A stretch of DNA of 64,000 nt from 43-108 sp001915545 (GCA_902491215.1 CABUGV010000017.1:9269-73268); one strand, 5' to 3'. Positions 24,179-34,272 are shown, numbered from the stretch's first letter. A program made the numbers and translations. Notes: a model not told the origin generated them from the sequence alone.

Positions 24179-26785
24179 ATGAATATCAATTTCAAGAAAT
24201 ACGTACCCGATATTATATGCATAATTTTCTTCGCTGTAATATCGCTTGTATATTTCTATCCTGCAGATCTGGACGGAAGGCGCCTTGAACAGCATGACAA
24301 CGGTGCGGGTGCAGGTCTCGGTGTAGAGATAGTTGATTATGCAAACAGGCACGACGGTGCAACAACAAGATGGACCAACTCCGTATTTGGCGGTATGCCA
24401 ACATATCAGATTGCTCCAAGCTACGATTCTTCAAGATTGCTTTCATCCGTAGGAAAGGTCTACCATCTGTTCCTGCCTGACTATGTTTACTACATATTCA
24501 TAAGCATGCTCGGATTCTACATTCTCCTCAGAGCATTCGATTTCAAGCAATGGATGGCGGCATTGGGAGCTATCATTTGGGCATTCTCAAGCTACTTCTT
24601 CATCATTATTGCAGCAGGACACATCTGGAAAGTTCTTACTCTTGCGTTCATTCCACCTACAATAGCAGGTATGGTATTGTGCTACAAGGGTAAATATCTC
24701 AAGGGAGGAATAGTCACTGCCATATTCGCGGCTCTGCAGATTCTTTCCAACCACGTGCAGATGACCTATTATTTCCTCTTCCCTATCCTATTCATGTTCA
24801 TCGGCTATCTTATATCTGCAATCAGAGAAAAGCAGATGATGAGATTTGCAAAAGCAACCGGCACGCTCATAGTTGCAGCCGCACTGGCTGTATGCATGAA
24901 CCTGTCTAATCTGTACCATACATACGAGTACAGCAAAGACTCAATGAGAGGAAAAAGCGAACTGGTCAAAGAAGGAAAGGAACACGACCAAACAGATTCC
25001 GGACTGGAAAAAAGCTACATCACACAGTGGAGCTACGGCATCGGAGAAACATGGACACTGCTGATTCCAAACTTCAAAGGAGGTGCATCTGTACCTCTCA
25101 ACCAGAGCAAGACAGCAATGGACAAGGCTACACCAATGTATGAACCTATCTATGGAGCATTTACCCAGTATTGGGGCGAACAGCCGGGAACAAGCGGTCC
25201 GGTGTACGTAGGAGCATTCGTACTGACACTCTTTGTACTCAGCCTTTTCATTATAAGCAACCGCAATCCGCTTAAATGGGCGCTCCTTGCTGCTACTGTA
25301 TTGTCTATACTTCTGGCTTGGGGAAAGAACTTCATGCCGTTCACAGACTTCTTCATCGACAACATCCCGATGTACAACAAGTTCAGAACGGTATCGTCTA
25401 TACTAGTCATCGCAGAATTCACCATACCTCTCCTTGCAATGCTCGCACTCAAAGAATTCGTTGAAAGAGTGCAGAACGACGAAAAGCGCAAGGAAGCTAT
25501 GAAATATCTTCGTCTGAGCGCCATAATCACTGGTGGTATAGCACTGATTTTTGCTGTTGCACCATCTGTATTCACAGGAAGCTGCATATCTTCCAACGAC
25601 ACAAGGATGATGGAGCAGTACGTTCAGGCCGGCTATATTCCGCAGAACGAGATGGGCAATATCTTGGCAAGCATGAGCGACATGCGCCTTGCAATGCTTC
25701 AGTCTGATGCATGGAGAAGTTTCATAATAATTGCCATCGGCACGCTCATCCTGGCATTCTTCTATTCAAGAAGCAAGACCCTGAAGCCAGCATACGCAGT
25801 ATGCGCCATAATAGCACTGTGTCTCATCGACATGTGGAGCGTCAACAAGAGATATCTCAATGACAACATGTTCGTATACCCTAGCGGACCTGTTGCAGTA
25901 CAGAAAACTGAAGCCGACGAATACATACTCGAAAAGGACAAGGACAAGCTCGACTACCGCGTACTCAACTACACAGTAAGTACCTTCAACGACAATACAA
26001 CTTCGTTCTATCACAAGAGCATCGGTGGCTACCATGCGGCAAAACTCAGACGCTACCAGGAACTGATAGAAGAACATATCGGAAAGGAAATGCAGAACGT
26101 CTACACAGCCATGAGCATGGCAGGAATGGACACTGTCAAAATGATGTCTGATCCGACTATCAAATATCCTATTTTCCGCTTTGAAGAAGTAAACTGCGAC
26201 AGCCTCTTCCCTGTGATAAACATGCTCAACACAAGATGGTTCATCATGGGAGGCGGAAAGGACGGCAACACTAAACTTGCAGTATTCAATCCTTGTGCAA
26301 ACGGAAATGCCTGGTTCGTAAACAACGTCAACTATGTAAACAATGCAAACGAGGAAATTGATGCTCTGCACAACATTAATCCGAAGCACACAGCCGTAGT
26401 CGATAAGACATTCAGCAGCGCACTCAACAATGTGAAAGACTGTCCATCAGATTCAAACAGTACAGTCAAACTCACCAGCTACGATGCAGATGCCCTCAAA
26501 TATGAGGTAAACTCAAAGAACGGAGGCGTTGTAGTATTCTCTGAAATATACTACCCAGGCTGGAAAGCAACCATTGACGGAAAAGATGCCGAAATAGGAC
26601 GCGCGAACTATGTTCTCCGTGCGATGTACGTACCTGCAGGCAAGCACACAATAGAAATGACATTCTATCCTACAAGTGTAAGCACAACAGAAACTATCGC
26701 CTACATAGCCATGGCACTGTTGCTTATAGGAGTAGTTGCAGGATTCATCAAGAGTGCAAGAAAGAAAAAGGAAACAGCAGAATAA
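24179..26785 (+). CDS. YfhO-family multi-spanning membrane protein
   Basis: An 868-residue protein with about twelve to fourteen hydrophobic helices up to residue 545 and again at the C-terminus (TIAYIAMALLLIGVVAGFI), separated by a hydrophilic extracytoplasmic domain (about 560-830). It resembles the YfhO family of GT-C-like membrane proteins, for example in VFSEIYYPGWKATIDGK near 785, a stretch typical of that family. Members are thought to transfer sugars on lipid carriers in cell-envelope glycosylation, but the acceptor in Bacteroidales is not known. It follows ahcY by 24 bases and ends at a strong terminator. Confidence 0.82.
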   Translation: MNINFKKYVPDIICIIFFAVISLVYFYPADLDGRRLEQHDNGAGAGLGVEIVDYANRHDGATTRWTNSVFGGMPTYQIAPSYDSSRLLSSVGKVYHLFLPDYVYYIFISMLGFYILLRAFDFKQWMAALGAIIWAFSSYFFIIIAAGHIWKVLTLAFIPPTIAGMVLCYKGKYLKGGIVTAIFAALQILSNHVQMTYYFLFPILFMFIGYLISAIREKQMMRFAKATGTLIVAAALAVCMNLSNLYHTYEYSKDSMRGKSELVKEGKEHDQTDSGLEKSYITQWSYGIGETWTLLIPNFKGGASVPLNQSKTAMDKATPMYEPIYGAFTQYWGEQPGTSGPVYVGAFVLTLFVLSLFIISNRNPLKWALLAATVLSILLAWGKNFMPFTDFFIDNIPMYNKFRTVSSILVIAEFTIPLLAMLALKEFVERVQNDEKRKEAMKYLRLSAIITGGIALIFAVAPSVFTGSCISSNDTRMMEQYVQAGYIPQNEMGNILASMSDMRLAMLQSDAWRSFIIIAIGTLILAFFYSRSKTLKPAYAVCAIIALCLIDMWSVNKRYLNDNMFVYPSGPVAVQKTEADEYILEKDKDKLDYRVLNYTVSTFNDNTTSFYHKSIGGYHAAKLRRYQELIEEHIGKEMQNVYTAMSMAGMDTVKMMSDPTIKYPIFRFEEVNCDSLFPVINMLNTRWFIMGGGKDGNTKLAVFNPCANGNAWFVNNVNYVNNANEEIDALHNINPKHTAVVDKTFSSALNNVKDCPSDSNSTVKLTSYDADALKYEVNSKNGGVVVFSEIYYPGWKATIDGKDAEIGRANYVLRAMYVPAGKHTIEMTFYPTSVSTTETIAYIAMALLLIGVVAGFIKSARKKKETAE

Positions 26786-26802
26786 CGCATCTGCTTCCAT
26801 AT

Positions 26803-26852
26803 AAAAATCGGGGCAATGAATGCTTGATTGCATTTCATTGCCCCGATTTTTG
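26803..26852. terminator. bidirectional terminator between YfhO and PH-domain genes
   Basis: A long stem between 26803-26823 (AAAAATCGGGGCAATGAA...) and 26830-26851 (...TTCATTGCCCCGATTTTT). It ends in T on both strands, so it serves the two convergent genes. Confidence 0.88.
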
Positions 26853-26879
26853 TATCCTAATACGATAACGTATCTTATG

Positions 26880-27254
26880 CTACAGCAGATGGCGTGCCAG
26901 CATCTTCTGAAGCTGTTTTATGTCTATGCCTTTTCCGAAATTCTGTTCCAACGGTTCCTCCAGTCCCCTAACCCATATTTTCATTTCGCAGTCGAGATCA
27001 AAAGTGCCGGAAGTTTCCACAGAAAAGTGTTCTATGGAACGATAAGGAATAGAATGATATTCACGCTTACGTCCTGTCACTCCCTGAGTATTCTGAATAA
27101 TCAATCTCCTATCAGTGAAGACCCATTTGTCGCGGATGATCGAAAAGGCCTGCTCGATCTGTTCACCATCACAAAGCAGATCCGCATACTCTCGCTTGAT
27201 AACCTCCGGATCTATGTCCGAAGCGTTTCCCATGATTGCATTAAGTATTCCCAT
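26880..27254 (-). CDS. PH-domain protein (bPH_1 type)
   Basis: A 124-residue soluble protein with the pattern of bacterial pleckstrin-homology domains: DKWVFTDRRLIIQNTQGVTGRKREYHSIPYRSIEHFSVET (about residues 42-82), where the strand with F-T-D-R-R-L and the later IPY-I are characteristic, then a C-terminal helix (KQLQKMLARHL). No signal peptide. The function of bacterial members is unknown; ring-forming oligomers are known in the family. It follows the SpmAB-like gene by 61 bases on the same strand. Confidence 0.82.
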   Translation of the reverse strand: MGILNAIMGNASDIDPEVIKREYADLLCDGEQIEQAFSIIRDKWVFTDRRLIIQNTQGVTGRKREYHSIPYRSIEHFSVETSGTFDLDCEMKIWVRGLEEPLEQNFGKGIDIKQLQKMLARHLL

Positions 27255-27315
27255 AAATTCTTATAACAATATTAATAATCCGAGATAATTACACATCAAC
27301 AACCAGTTAACCCGA

Positions 27316-28548
27316 TTAACCGAAAAAGATATAAGAAATAAAGATTGCAGCTATGATACCCGCCAGGTCTGCCAACAAACCGCAAGGCACTGCATGTCTA
27401 GTATTACGTATGCCGACACTGCCGAAATACACAGCCAATATATAGAACGTCGTATCAGTAGAACCTTGGAACACACAGCTCAAACGTCCGGCAAACGAGT
27501 CAGGTCCATAAGCCGACATGGCATCGACCATCAAACCGCGAGCTCCGCTGCCGCTAAGAGGTTTCATTATGGCCACAGGAAGAGCTCCTACAAAATCCGT
27601 ATCGCAACCGAAAAGCGACACCACCCATGCAATACCTCTCATAAGCATATCCATACATCCAGAAGCACGGAACACGCCTATTGCGACCAATATGGCAACC
27701 AGATAAGGAATTATTTTTACAGCTGTCGAAAAGCCGTCCTTTGCACCGTCCACGAAAGCATCGTATACATTGATTTTCTTCCTGAGACCTGCCAGAACGA
27801 ACGATATTATTATGCAGAAAAGAATTATGCTTGCAACAGACGAACTGACCACATTCATAGTATCTTTGTCCATACGGCTGAATAGCCAAACTATAGAAGC
27901 AGCAAACAGACACATACCTCCAAGCACAGCCACAAGTACAGGATTGAAAAGGTTGATTTTCTGGTAAAGGCTGACTACAATAATTCCAGCCAACGTAGAT
28001 ACAAACGTTGCAATAAGTATAGGCAGGAAAACATCTGTAGGCTGCGCCGCGCCCATCTGTGTCCTATACACCATTATGCTTACGGGGATAATCGTAAGTC
28101 CGGAAGTATTGAGAACAAGAAACATAATCATCGGATTCGAAGCCGTGTCCTTACGCGGATTTATTTCCTGAAGTCCCTCCATAGCCTTCAGTCCCAACGG
28201 CGTCGCCGCATTGTCAAGCCCGAGCATATTCGCAGCTATATTCATAAATATCGAGCCGGTAACCGGATGTCCTTTAGGTATGTCAGGGAAAAGGCGATAA
28301 AAAACAGGACTGAGCACACGGGCCATAACATTTACCACTCCACTTCGCTCACCAATCTTCATTATTCCCATCCACAGAGCCAGCACACCAGTCAGTCCCA
28401 ATGATATTTCAAAAGCATTCTTGGAACTTGAGAATGTTGAATCTATTATATCACTGAAAACTTCCGTATTGCCGAAAAATATCATCTGCGCCAAAGCAAA
28501 AACAAAGGCAAGCAGAAAGAAAGCTATCCAAATATAATTCAGTACCAT
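27316..28548 (-). CDS. SpmA-SpmB-type fused membrane protein (nucleoside-recognition domains)
   Basis: A 410-residue membrane protein in which two Gate/nucleoside-recognition domains are joined: an SpmA-like half (about 1-200, with NAFEISLGLTGVLALWMGIMKIGERSG and NMLGLDNAATPLGLKAM) and an SpmB-like half (about 215-410, with DGFSTAVKIIPYLVAILVAIGVFRASG and KPLSGSGARG). In spore formers the separate proteins help dehydrate the core; in this non-sporing group the role is unknown, with transport of a small molecule likely. Second of three minus-strand membrane-related genes. Confidence 0.87.
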   Translation of the reverse strand: MVLNYIWIAFFLLAFVFALAQMIFFGNTEVFSDIIDSTFSSSKNAFEISLGLTGVLALWMGIMKIGERSGVVNVMARVLSPVFYRLFPDIPKGHPVTGSIFMNIAANMLGLDNAATPLGLKAMEGLQEINPRKDTASNPMIMFLVLNTSGLTIIPVSIMVYRTQMGAAQPTDVFLPILIATFVSTLAGIIVVSLYQKINLFNPVLVAVLGGMCLFAASIVWLFSRMDKDTMNVVSSSVASIILFCIIISFVLAGLRKKINVYDAFVDGAKDGFSTAVKIIPYLVAILVAIGVFRASGCMDMLMRGIAWVVSLFGCDTDFVGALPVAIMKPLSGSGARGLMVDAMSAYGPDSFAGRLSCVFQGSTDTTFYILAVYFGSVGIRNTRHAVPCGLLADLAGIIAAIFISYIFFG

Positions 28549-28623
28549 ATCATTAGTTAATATTATCTACATCATAAAACGGCCGTTTCCTATACGCATT
28601 TATCGTACAAGGAAACAACACCG

Positions 28624-29313
28624 TCAATCCTTTCGCCGCGCGGCAACTGCAAGGATAAGCCCAAGCACAACACCCAGCAAAGCGGCAAAGATCACACGCA
28701 TATCCTCTGGCAAAAGAAATGTCACCGTGTGCGCAGGAAACCAGAATAGCGGAATGGTCTTCTTGAAGACAAATCCCCACTGCACCTTCCAGTTGATATT
28801 CTGCAAAATCTCTCCCATCGGTATCGGAGAGAAAAGCCCTCGCATAGTACCTCCTGTAGCCAATATATGCGTATCCGTAATCTTATGCAACGTCATAAAT
28901 ACAGGTGCAAAGATACTGTTCATTGCCACAGATACAGCAAAAGCCAACACCACCTTGCCGACAGAAATATTTCCAGACATGATGCCGGCCGGATTTTCAA
29001 CACCCAGATAACCAGCAAAAGCAGGAATGCCAGTTGAGAAAATCACAAAAGCCATATTTATCGCCATTCCGAATATGCCCCACACAAAAGCGCGCGGCAT
29101 TACACCGAACCCCTTGCGATAATATGAGCCGGAACTGATGCGAAGCCCTAAAAGTTCGCCCAATGTCGACAACACTGCAAATTTAAAGAAACTTGCCAAC
29201 ATTCCATGAGAAGAATTGAACTCCCGATAAGCGCCATAAAGTTCGTCCGAAACGAAAAACGGCACAAAAAGGACCAATGTTACACATAAAAATAGCAGGT
29301 CACCTTTTTTCAT
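28624..29313 (-). CDS. Mpv17/PMP22-like membrane protein
   Basis: A 229-residue protein with about five hydrophobic segments. The C-terminal part, NWKVQWGFVFKKTIPLFWFPAHTVTFLLPEDMRVIFAALLGVVLG, has the W..F..WFPAH..TFLLP..R pattern I associate with bacterial relatives of Mpv17/PMP22. FAPVFMTLHKITD in the middle also fits. The assignment is from memory of the pattern and moderate only. No catalytic motif is visible. It is the first gene of the three-gene minus-strand group, 75 bases before the SpmAB-like gene. Confidence 0.65.
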   Translation of the reverse strand: MKKGDLLFLCVTLVLFVPFFVSDELYGAYREFNSSHGMLASFFKFAVLSTLGELLGLRISSGSYYRKGFGVMPRAFVWGIFGMAINMAFVIFSTGIPAFAGYLGVENPAGIMSGNISVGKVVLAFAVSVAMNSIFAPVFMTLHKITDTHILATGGTMRGLFSPIPMGEILQNINWKVQWGFVFKKTIPLFWFPAHTVTFLLPEDMRVIFAALLGVVLGLILAVAARRKD

Positions 29314-29581
29314 CCGAATATTTGTTTATGGTTAAACATACATTATCGACATGCTGTAGCCCATTCCTCCGACCAAACACATACACCTGAAATACAATAT
29401 ACGCAGGCATACGTTCAATACAGAAACAGCATAAAAGCATGCAGGCGTAAAGTTATGAAAAGTTTACATATTCATAAACGAATAAGCACAATGTTTGAAA
29501 AAATGATACATTTTCTATTCTTTTAGTTACATTTTTCATATTTCGAAACAATATATGTCTTTAAAAGTGCATTAAAAAACA

Positions 29582-29590
29582 TATATTTGC
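29582..29590 (+). promoter_or_regulatory. -7 box directly before a small ORF
   Basis: TATATTTGC matches TAnnTTTGC. The ATG at 29595 begins only four bases after it, so transcription from this box would start at or within the first codons. Confidence 0.5.
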
Positions 29591-29594
29591 ATAC

Positions 29595-29981
29595 ATGAAC
29601 AAACGTACAGCCATAGCGATATTTTCATTTGCGCTTGCAGTCATAGTCTGCGCAATCTACTTTTGCGCAGATTCCAGAAGCACGCAAATCCAGACATCCC
29701 AATCATCCTGTACATCAAACAAGTCAAATCCAAACAGCAAAAGACACAGAAAAATTCGATTTGACGAAGATGATTTCAACAAAGAAGCCACTTTGCATCT
29801 TTCCGACAGACACACAAAGCTTTTCAAAAAAGACGAAGAACATGGTGGCCAGGCACATATTTCTACATGCGGTCCATTCCTAAAAGCATTTATCAATTAT
29901 AAAGCTATAGAGATAAAAGCCACGACCAAGAGCTGTGCAAAAAGTCCGATATTCATTCTATTTCTGAAGATACTCATTTGA
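29595..29981 (+). CDS. hypothetical small protein with N-terminal membrane anchor
   Basis: A 128-residue frame starting MNKRTAIAIFSFALAVIVCAIYFCADS, a clear membrane anchor or signal sequence, followed by a Ser/Asn/Lys-rich linker and a mixed segment ending in another hydrophobic run (PIFILFLKILI). I do not recognise a family. A promoter box lies only four bases upstream, so a leaderless transcript would be needed. The N-terminus argues for a real gene; the tail composition argues less so. Confidence 0.45.
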   Translation: MNKRTAIAIFSFALAVIVCAIYFCADSRSTQIQTSQSSCTSNKSNPNSKRHRKIRFDEDDFNKEATLHLSDRHTKLFKKDEEHGGQAHISTCGPFLKAFINYKAIEIKATTKSCAKSPIFILFLKILI

Positions 29982-30086
29982 CAGAATCGTGAAATGCACG
30001 GCGTGCTTATGTATACAGCATAAACATGTCTCCGCTAAATGCTTTTATAAAAAGAACTATTGAACAACCAATATTATCAGAACAAA

Positions 30087-31952
30087 ATGCTGACAACTAT
30101 AATAATACTCATAATATCGGCCATTCTGTTTGTCAACGGTAAAATCCGTTCCGACATCGTGGCCCTTTGCGCACTCATTGCGCTTACGGTATCGGGAATA
30201 CTGACGCCCGAAGAAGCCCTTTCAGGCTTTTCAAATTCCACAGTAGTAATGATGACAGGACTGTTCGTTGTCGGAGGAGCAATCTTCCAGACCGGTCTGG
30301 CCAAAATGATAAGTTCTCGCATTCTGAAGCTTGCAGGCGACAGCGAAACCAAGCTTTTTCTCCTCGTGATGCTCGTCACATCGGCCATAGGCGCATTTGT
30401 GAGCAACACCGGAACCGTTGCCCTCATGCTTCCGATTGTTGTTAGCCTTGCCGCCGGAGCAAACATGTCGTCAAGACGTATGCTCATGCCTATGGCTTTC
30501 GCCAGCAGTATGGGAGGAATGATGACGCTCATCGGAACACCGCCCAACCTCATCATTCAGGACTCGATAATATCAGCAGGTCTCGAACCTCTGAAGTTCT
30601 TCTCATTCCTTCCTGCCGGAATCATCTGCGTTGCTGCAGGAACACTTATACTGATGCCGCTTAGCAAATGGTTCCTTTCGAAGGATAAAGACAAGAAAGA
30701 CAGGAAGAGCACAAGCACCAACAAAAGCATGTCGCAGCTTGTGAAGGAATACGGCATTGCCGACAATCTTTTCCGACTTCAGGCCACAGCGTCATCAAAA
30801 CTGACAGGACATACTGTAGCCGAATTCGACATAAACCGCAAATACGGCCTCAACATTCTGGAGATTAGACGAGGAAACGCCTCCAAGAACAGATTTTTCA
30901 AAACAATAACACAGAAGACTGCATCGCCTGAAACGCGTCTCGAGGCCGGTGATATAATATATGCAACCGGAGACTTCAGCGGAATTGAACAGATAGCAAA
31001 AGATCTGAATCTTGAGGTACTCGACGGCCATACAACGGAAATGACCAACAACAAACAGAACAAGTTGGATTTCTATGACATCGGAATTGCAGAGATTGTG
31101 CTCATGCCGACTTCCGACCTGCTCCACCGCACTATTAAAGAGACTGATCTCAGAAACAAATTCAATGTCAACGTGCTTGGAATACAGCGCAAACAGGAAT
31201 ACATCCTTGAAAACCTGGGCAACCAGCGCATCAGCGGAGGCGACAAACTGCTTGTACAGGGCACATGGGAGAACATTGCCCGACTTGAACACGAAAGAAA
31301 CGACTGGGTCATCCTCGGACAACCCCTCGCCGAAGCGGCAAAAGTGACAATCGACTATAAAGCCCCAGTTGCAGCAACCATAATGATATTGATGATAGCG
31401 GCCATGGTCTTCGACTTCATACCGGTTGCACCGGTGACAGCCGTACTCACAGCCGCAGTCCTTATGGTTCTCACGAAATGTTTCCGCAACGTCGAAATGG
31501 CCTACAAGACCATAAACATGGAAAGCATCGTGCTCATAGCGGCCATGCTTCCGATGTCGCAGGCACTCGAAAAGACAGGAACATCCGAGCTTATATCCAA
31601 CTCGCTCGCAACAGGATTAGGCATATATGGTCCGACAGTACTCATGGCAGGCATATACTTCACCACATCGCTTATGACAATGTTCATCAGCAACACGGCG
31701 ACAGCTGTACTCATGGCACCGATAGCCATGCACAGTGCCATGCAGATAGACTGCAGTCCGGTTCCATACCTCTTTGCTGTTACGTTCGGAGCCAGCATGT
31801 GCTTCGCATCACCGTTCTCCACACCGCCAAATGCACTTGTGATGACAGCCGGACAATACACGTTCATGGAATACATAAAAGTAGGACTTCCTCTGCAGAT
31901 AATAATAGGAATACTGATGATATTCATTCTGCCGCTGATATTCCCGTTCTAA
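30087..31952 (+). CDS. SLC13/DASS-family permease with two RCK_C (TrkA-C) domains
   Basis: A 621-residue membrane transporter of the SLC13 (divalent anion:sodium symporter) family. Two membrane halves (about 1-205 and 410-621) carry the paired SNT signatures: FVSNTGTVALMLP near 112 and FISNTATAVLMAP near 540, plus GTPPNLI and STPPNALV. Between them lie two TrkA-C domains (about 225-310 and 325-405, e.g. GLNILEIRRGN and GGDKLLVQGTW), thought to bind a regulatory ligand. Such proteins carry sulfate or dicarboxylates; the substrate cannot be told here. The ATG at 30087 is chosen over an in-frame TTG at 30060. Confidence 0.88.
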   Translation: MLTTIIILIISAILFVNGKIRSDIVALCALIALTVSGILTPEEALSGFSNSTVVMMTGLFVVGGAIFQTGLAKMISSRILKLAGDSETKLFLLVMLVTSAIGAFVSNTGTVALMLPIVVSLAAGANMSSRRMLMPMAFASSMGGMMTLIGTPPNLIIQDSIISAGLEPLKFFSFLPAGIICVAAGTLILMPLSKWFLSKDKDKKDRKSTSTNKSMSQLVKEYGIADNLFRLQATASSKLTGHTVAEFDINRKYGLNILEIRRGNASKNRFFKTITQKTASPETRLEAGDIIYATGDFSGIEQIAKDLNLEVLDGHTTEMTNNKQNKLDFYDIGIAEIVLMPTSDLLHRTIKETDLRNKFNVNVLGIQRKQEYILENLGNQRISGGDKLLVQGTWENIARLEHERNDWVILGQPLAEAAKVTIDYKAPVAATIMILMIAAMVFDFIPVAPVTAVLTAAVLMVLTKCFRNVEMAYKTINMESIVLIAAMLPMSQALEKTGTSELISNSLATGLGIYGPTVLMAGIYFTTSLMTMFISNTATAVLMAPIAMHSAMQIDCSPVPYLFAVTFGASMCFASPFSTPPNALVMTAGQYTFMEYIKVGLPLQIIIGILMIFILPLIFPF

Positions 31953-31978
31953 AGAATGACAGACTATACAAGCCGAAA

Positions 31979-32022
31979 AAAATGCGGCAGGTGAAAAAAA
32001 ATCACCTTGCCGCATTTTTTAT
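31979..32022. terminator. shared terminator between SLC13 permease and esterase
   Basis: A stem between 31980-31994 (AAATGCGGCAGGTGA) and 32002-32016, with one bulge, followed by TTTTTT on the plus strand. The TGA stop of the convergent esterase gene forms part of the right arm. Confidence 0.8.
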
Positions 32023-32916
32023 AAACAATCTCGACACGAACGGGAGACAAGTATAAAGCGCCGAATGCCAGTATTCATAGTCATGCCCGCCGTCGCGCAC
32101 CCTCAACTCGCAGTGTATTCCGGCTTTCCGCATTGCCTGAAAAAACTCAATATTTCGGTCGAACAGAAAATCATCGTCACCGCAATCCACAAACCATGCA
32201 ACAGTTCTGAGACTGTCCTTACGCAAGTTGTCAGCCTCCTCGACATATCTGGTACAGCTGTGTTCGATGACCGAACGTGTCAATATACCCATTTTGTCAG
32301 TCAACGAAACGTTCGACATGTCGTATGCAGGAATAGACATCAATGCACTCATTGCATATACGCCGCAGAACATATTGCTGTGCCTCTGCCCGTAGCTGGT
32401 TGCACCGCCTCCGCCCATAGACAAACCTGCAACTGCGCGTTTGCCCTTACTTCCGCCGGCACGATAAAGTTTCTCAATATACGGAACAAACTCCTCAAAG
32501 AAGAAACTCTCATATTTCCATCCCGGCATATCGAAATAGCCATTCTGTACCACATGCGGATCGCCTCCTCCAGCATCAGGCGTAACGATGACCATTTCAT
32601 CAGCTTCGCCACTGGCAACCAAACGATTCATTACCTCCGAAACATGTCCTCGATTGACCCACACAGCATTGTTTTCCCACATACCGTGGAGCAGATAAAG
32701 TATTGGATAATGCTTCGATTTATCAGCATCGAAACTGCCCGGCAGCACCACTGTGTAAGCTCTAGGCGCATTAAGAATCTTGCTGTATATGGTATCGGTA
32801 ACAACTTTACTACCTCTGTTCTGGGCCTGCACCTGTACGGCACACACCAAAACAAATGCAACGGCAACTGCCACCTTTTTCGACAGGAACCGGAATCTAT
32901 CAAAAAAACATTTCAT
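32002..32916 (-). CDS. secreted CE1-like esterase (putative feruloyl/acetyl xylan esterase)
   Basis: A 304-residue alpha/beta-hydrolase of the esterase D / CE1 type with a signal peptide (KKVAVAVAFVLVCAVQVQAQ). It shows YPILYLLHGMWENNAVW (oxyanion region, about 70-87), the nucleophile elbow AGLSMGGGG (about 163-171), and the catalytic histidine in GGHDYEYWHSAL near 282. CE1 members remove ferulate or acetyl groups from xylan. The gene follows a GH10 xylanase by 49 bases on the same strand, which supports a role on decorated xylan. The exact ester is inferred. Confidence 0.85.
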   Translation of the reverse strand: MKCFFDRFRFLSKKVAVAVAFVLVCAVQVQAQNRGSKVVTDTIYSKILNAPRAYTVVLPGSFDADKSKHYPILYLLHGMWENNAVWVNRGHVSEVMNRLVASGEADEMVIVTPDAGGGDPHVVQNGYFDMPGWKYESFFFEEFVPYIEKLYRAGGSKGKRAVAGLSMGGGGATSYGQRHSNMFCGVYAMSALMSIPAYDMSNVSLTDKMGILTRSVIEHSCTRYVEEADNLRKDSLRTVAWFVDCGDDDFLFDRNIEFFQAMRKAGIHCELRVRDGGHDYEYWHSALYTCLPFVSRLFIKNAAR

Positions 32917-32965
32917 ATTTTATATTAGGATTAGTATAATAAACACCCAAGTATACACATACAGT

Positions 32966-34075
32966 TTACTTTCCACCTTTCTTGCCCATTTCCATCAGAC
33001 GTGCCACAAACGGCTTCTGCTTACCGTCACGCGAAAAAAGCAGAGGATAGTCTGTGCGTCCGCGCACTGGCCAGTCGTTCTTCCATGAATTACCGTCTGT
33101 AAGTCCCCAGAAAGTCACACGACTGACAACATCGCTGTGTCTAAGGTATATATCGAACAGTCTCTCATAGAAATCAGCCTGACGCTCTGCAACATCCTTC
33201 GGTAATCCATCACGATACGGATCTGTTTCCTTGTCGTACCGACCGTTGACGCCAAGGTCGGCACCTGCATTCGGCGTCCTCCACGGAAGCACTGTTACAT
33301 CGAGCTCGGTTGCCATAACCTTCACACCGGCATCGGCAAAAGCCTTCAGGCTGGCCTCATACTCCTTAAGGTCGGATCCGAGAGACAGATGCGACTGCAT
33401 TCCAACAGCGTCAATTCTGCATCCGTTCTTTCGCAGTCTGCCAATCAGTTCGACAACAGCCTTTCTCTTGCCTGGGCGATCCATGCTGTAATCATTATAA
33501 TAAAGTTCTGCATCAGGATCAGCTTCATGTGCAAACTTGAAAGCCAATTCTATAAAATCCGGGCCTATTATTTCCAACCATTTCGAACGACGAAGCTCGC
33601 CGTTGTCTTCAATGGCCTCATTGACTACATCCCATCCAAGGATACGGCCCTTGAAATGGCCCACAACCGTATATATGTAAGTTCTCATTCTTTTAATAAG
33701 TTCTTCCCTGTCAACGTAATTGCCGTCCTTGTCCTTGAAAAACCATTCAGGCGTCTGCTGGTGCCACACCAGACAGTGGCCAGTGACAGTCAGGCCGTTG
33801 GCTTCGGCAAGATCAACAATCTTGTCGGCATCGCTGAAATCAAACACTCCTGGGCGTTTCTGCAGAGCCTCGCATTTCATGCAATTCTCTGCAACAACTG
33901 CATTGAACTGACTGCATATCAGTTCCTTGCTTTTCCCCTCAAGCTGATGAGGACTGACGGCTGTACCGATAAGAAATCTATCTGCAAAAGCGTTCTTCAA
34001 CGCTCCGCTGGAAACCTGCGCCACCGAAAGCAGTGAACAAACGAATGAAAATATGAACAGAAATACGTTTTTCAT
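32966..34075 (-). CDS. endo-1,4-beta-xylanase, glycoside hydrolase family 10
   Basis: A 369-residue secreted enzyme (signal peptide MKNVFLFIFSFVCSLLSVAQ) with one GH10 (beta/alpha)8 domain. Characteristic stretches: FNAVVAENCMKCE, GHCLVWHQQTPEWF, GWDVVNEAIEDNG (acid/base Glu in VNEA, near 150), YYNDYSMD, GMQSHLSL and MATELDVTVLP (nucleophile Glu, near 257), WGLTDGNSW. It cuts xylan chains internally, with retention. It is the first gene of a two-gene unit with the CE1-like esterase. No carbohydrate-binding module is present. Confidence 0.94.
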   Translation of the reverse strand: MKNVFLFIFSFVCSLLSVAQVSSGALKNAFADRFLIGTAVSPHQLEGKSKELICSQFNAVVAENCMKCEALQKRPGVFDFSDADKIVDLAEANGLTVTGHCLVWHQQTPEWFFKDKDGNYVDREELIKRMRTYIYTVVGHFKGRILGWDVVNEAIEDNGELRRSKWLEIIGPDFIELAFKFAHEADPDAELYYNDYSMDRPGKRKAVVELIGRLRKNGCRIDAVGMQSHLSLGSDLKEYEASLKAFADAGVKVMATELDVTVLPWRTPNAGADLGVNGRYDKETDPYRDGLPKDVAERQADFYERLFDIYLRHSDVVSRVTFWGLTDGNSWKNDWPVRGRTDYPLLFSRDGKQKPFVARLMEMGKKGGK

Positions 34076-34263
34076 GTTAAAACAGATTTAAGATTACAAA
34101 CTTGATGCGCAATTTAACGAAAATCCGCCACATGCGATGCCACACATAAAAGAAAAATACCAACTTGCATTATCCGCGCCATCCGAAGTATGGCATATTG
34201 CCACAAATAACAACAATATGCAAACTAAAGGACACATTTTAAATGTTTTTCTGCCAAAACCAT

Positions 34264-34272
34264 TATATTTGC
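34264..34272 (+). promoter_or_regulatory. -7 box for ddh
   Basis: TATATTTGC matches TAnnTTTGC. The coding ATG at 34319 is 46 bases downstream. Confidence 0.6.
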
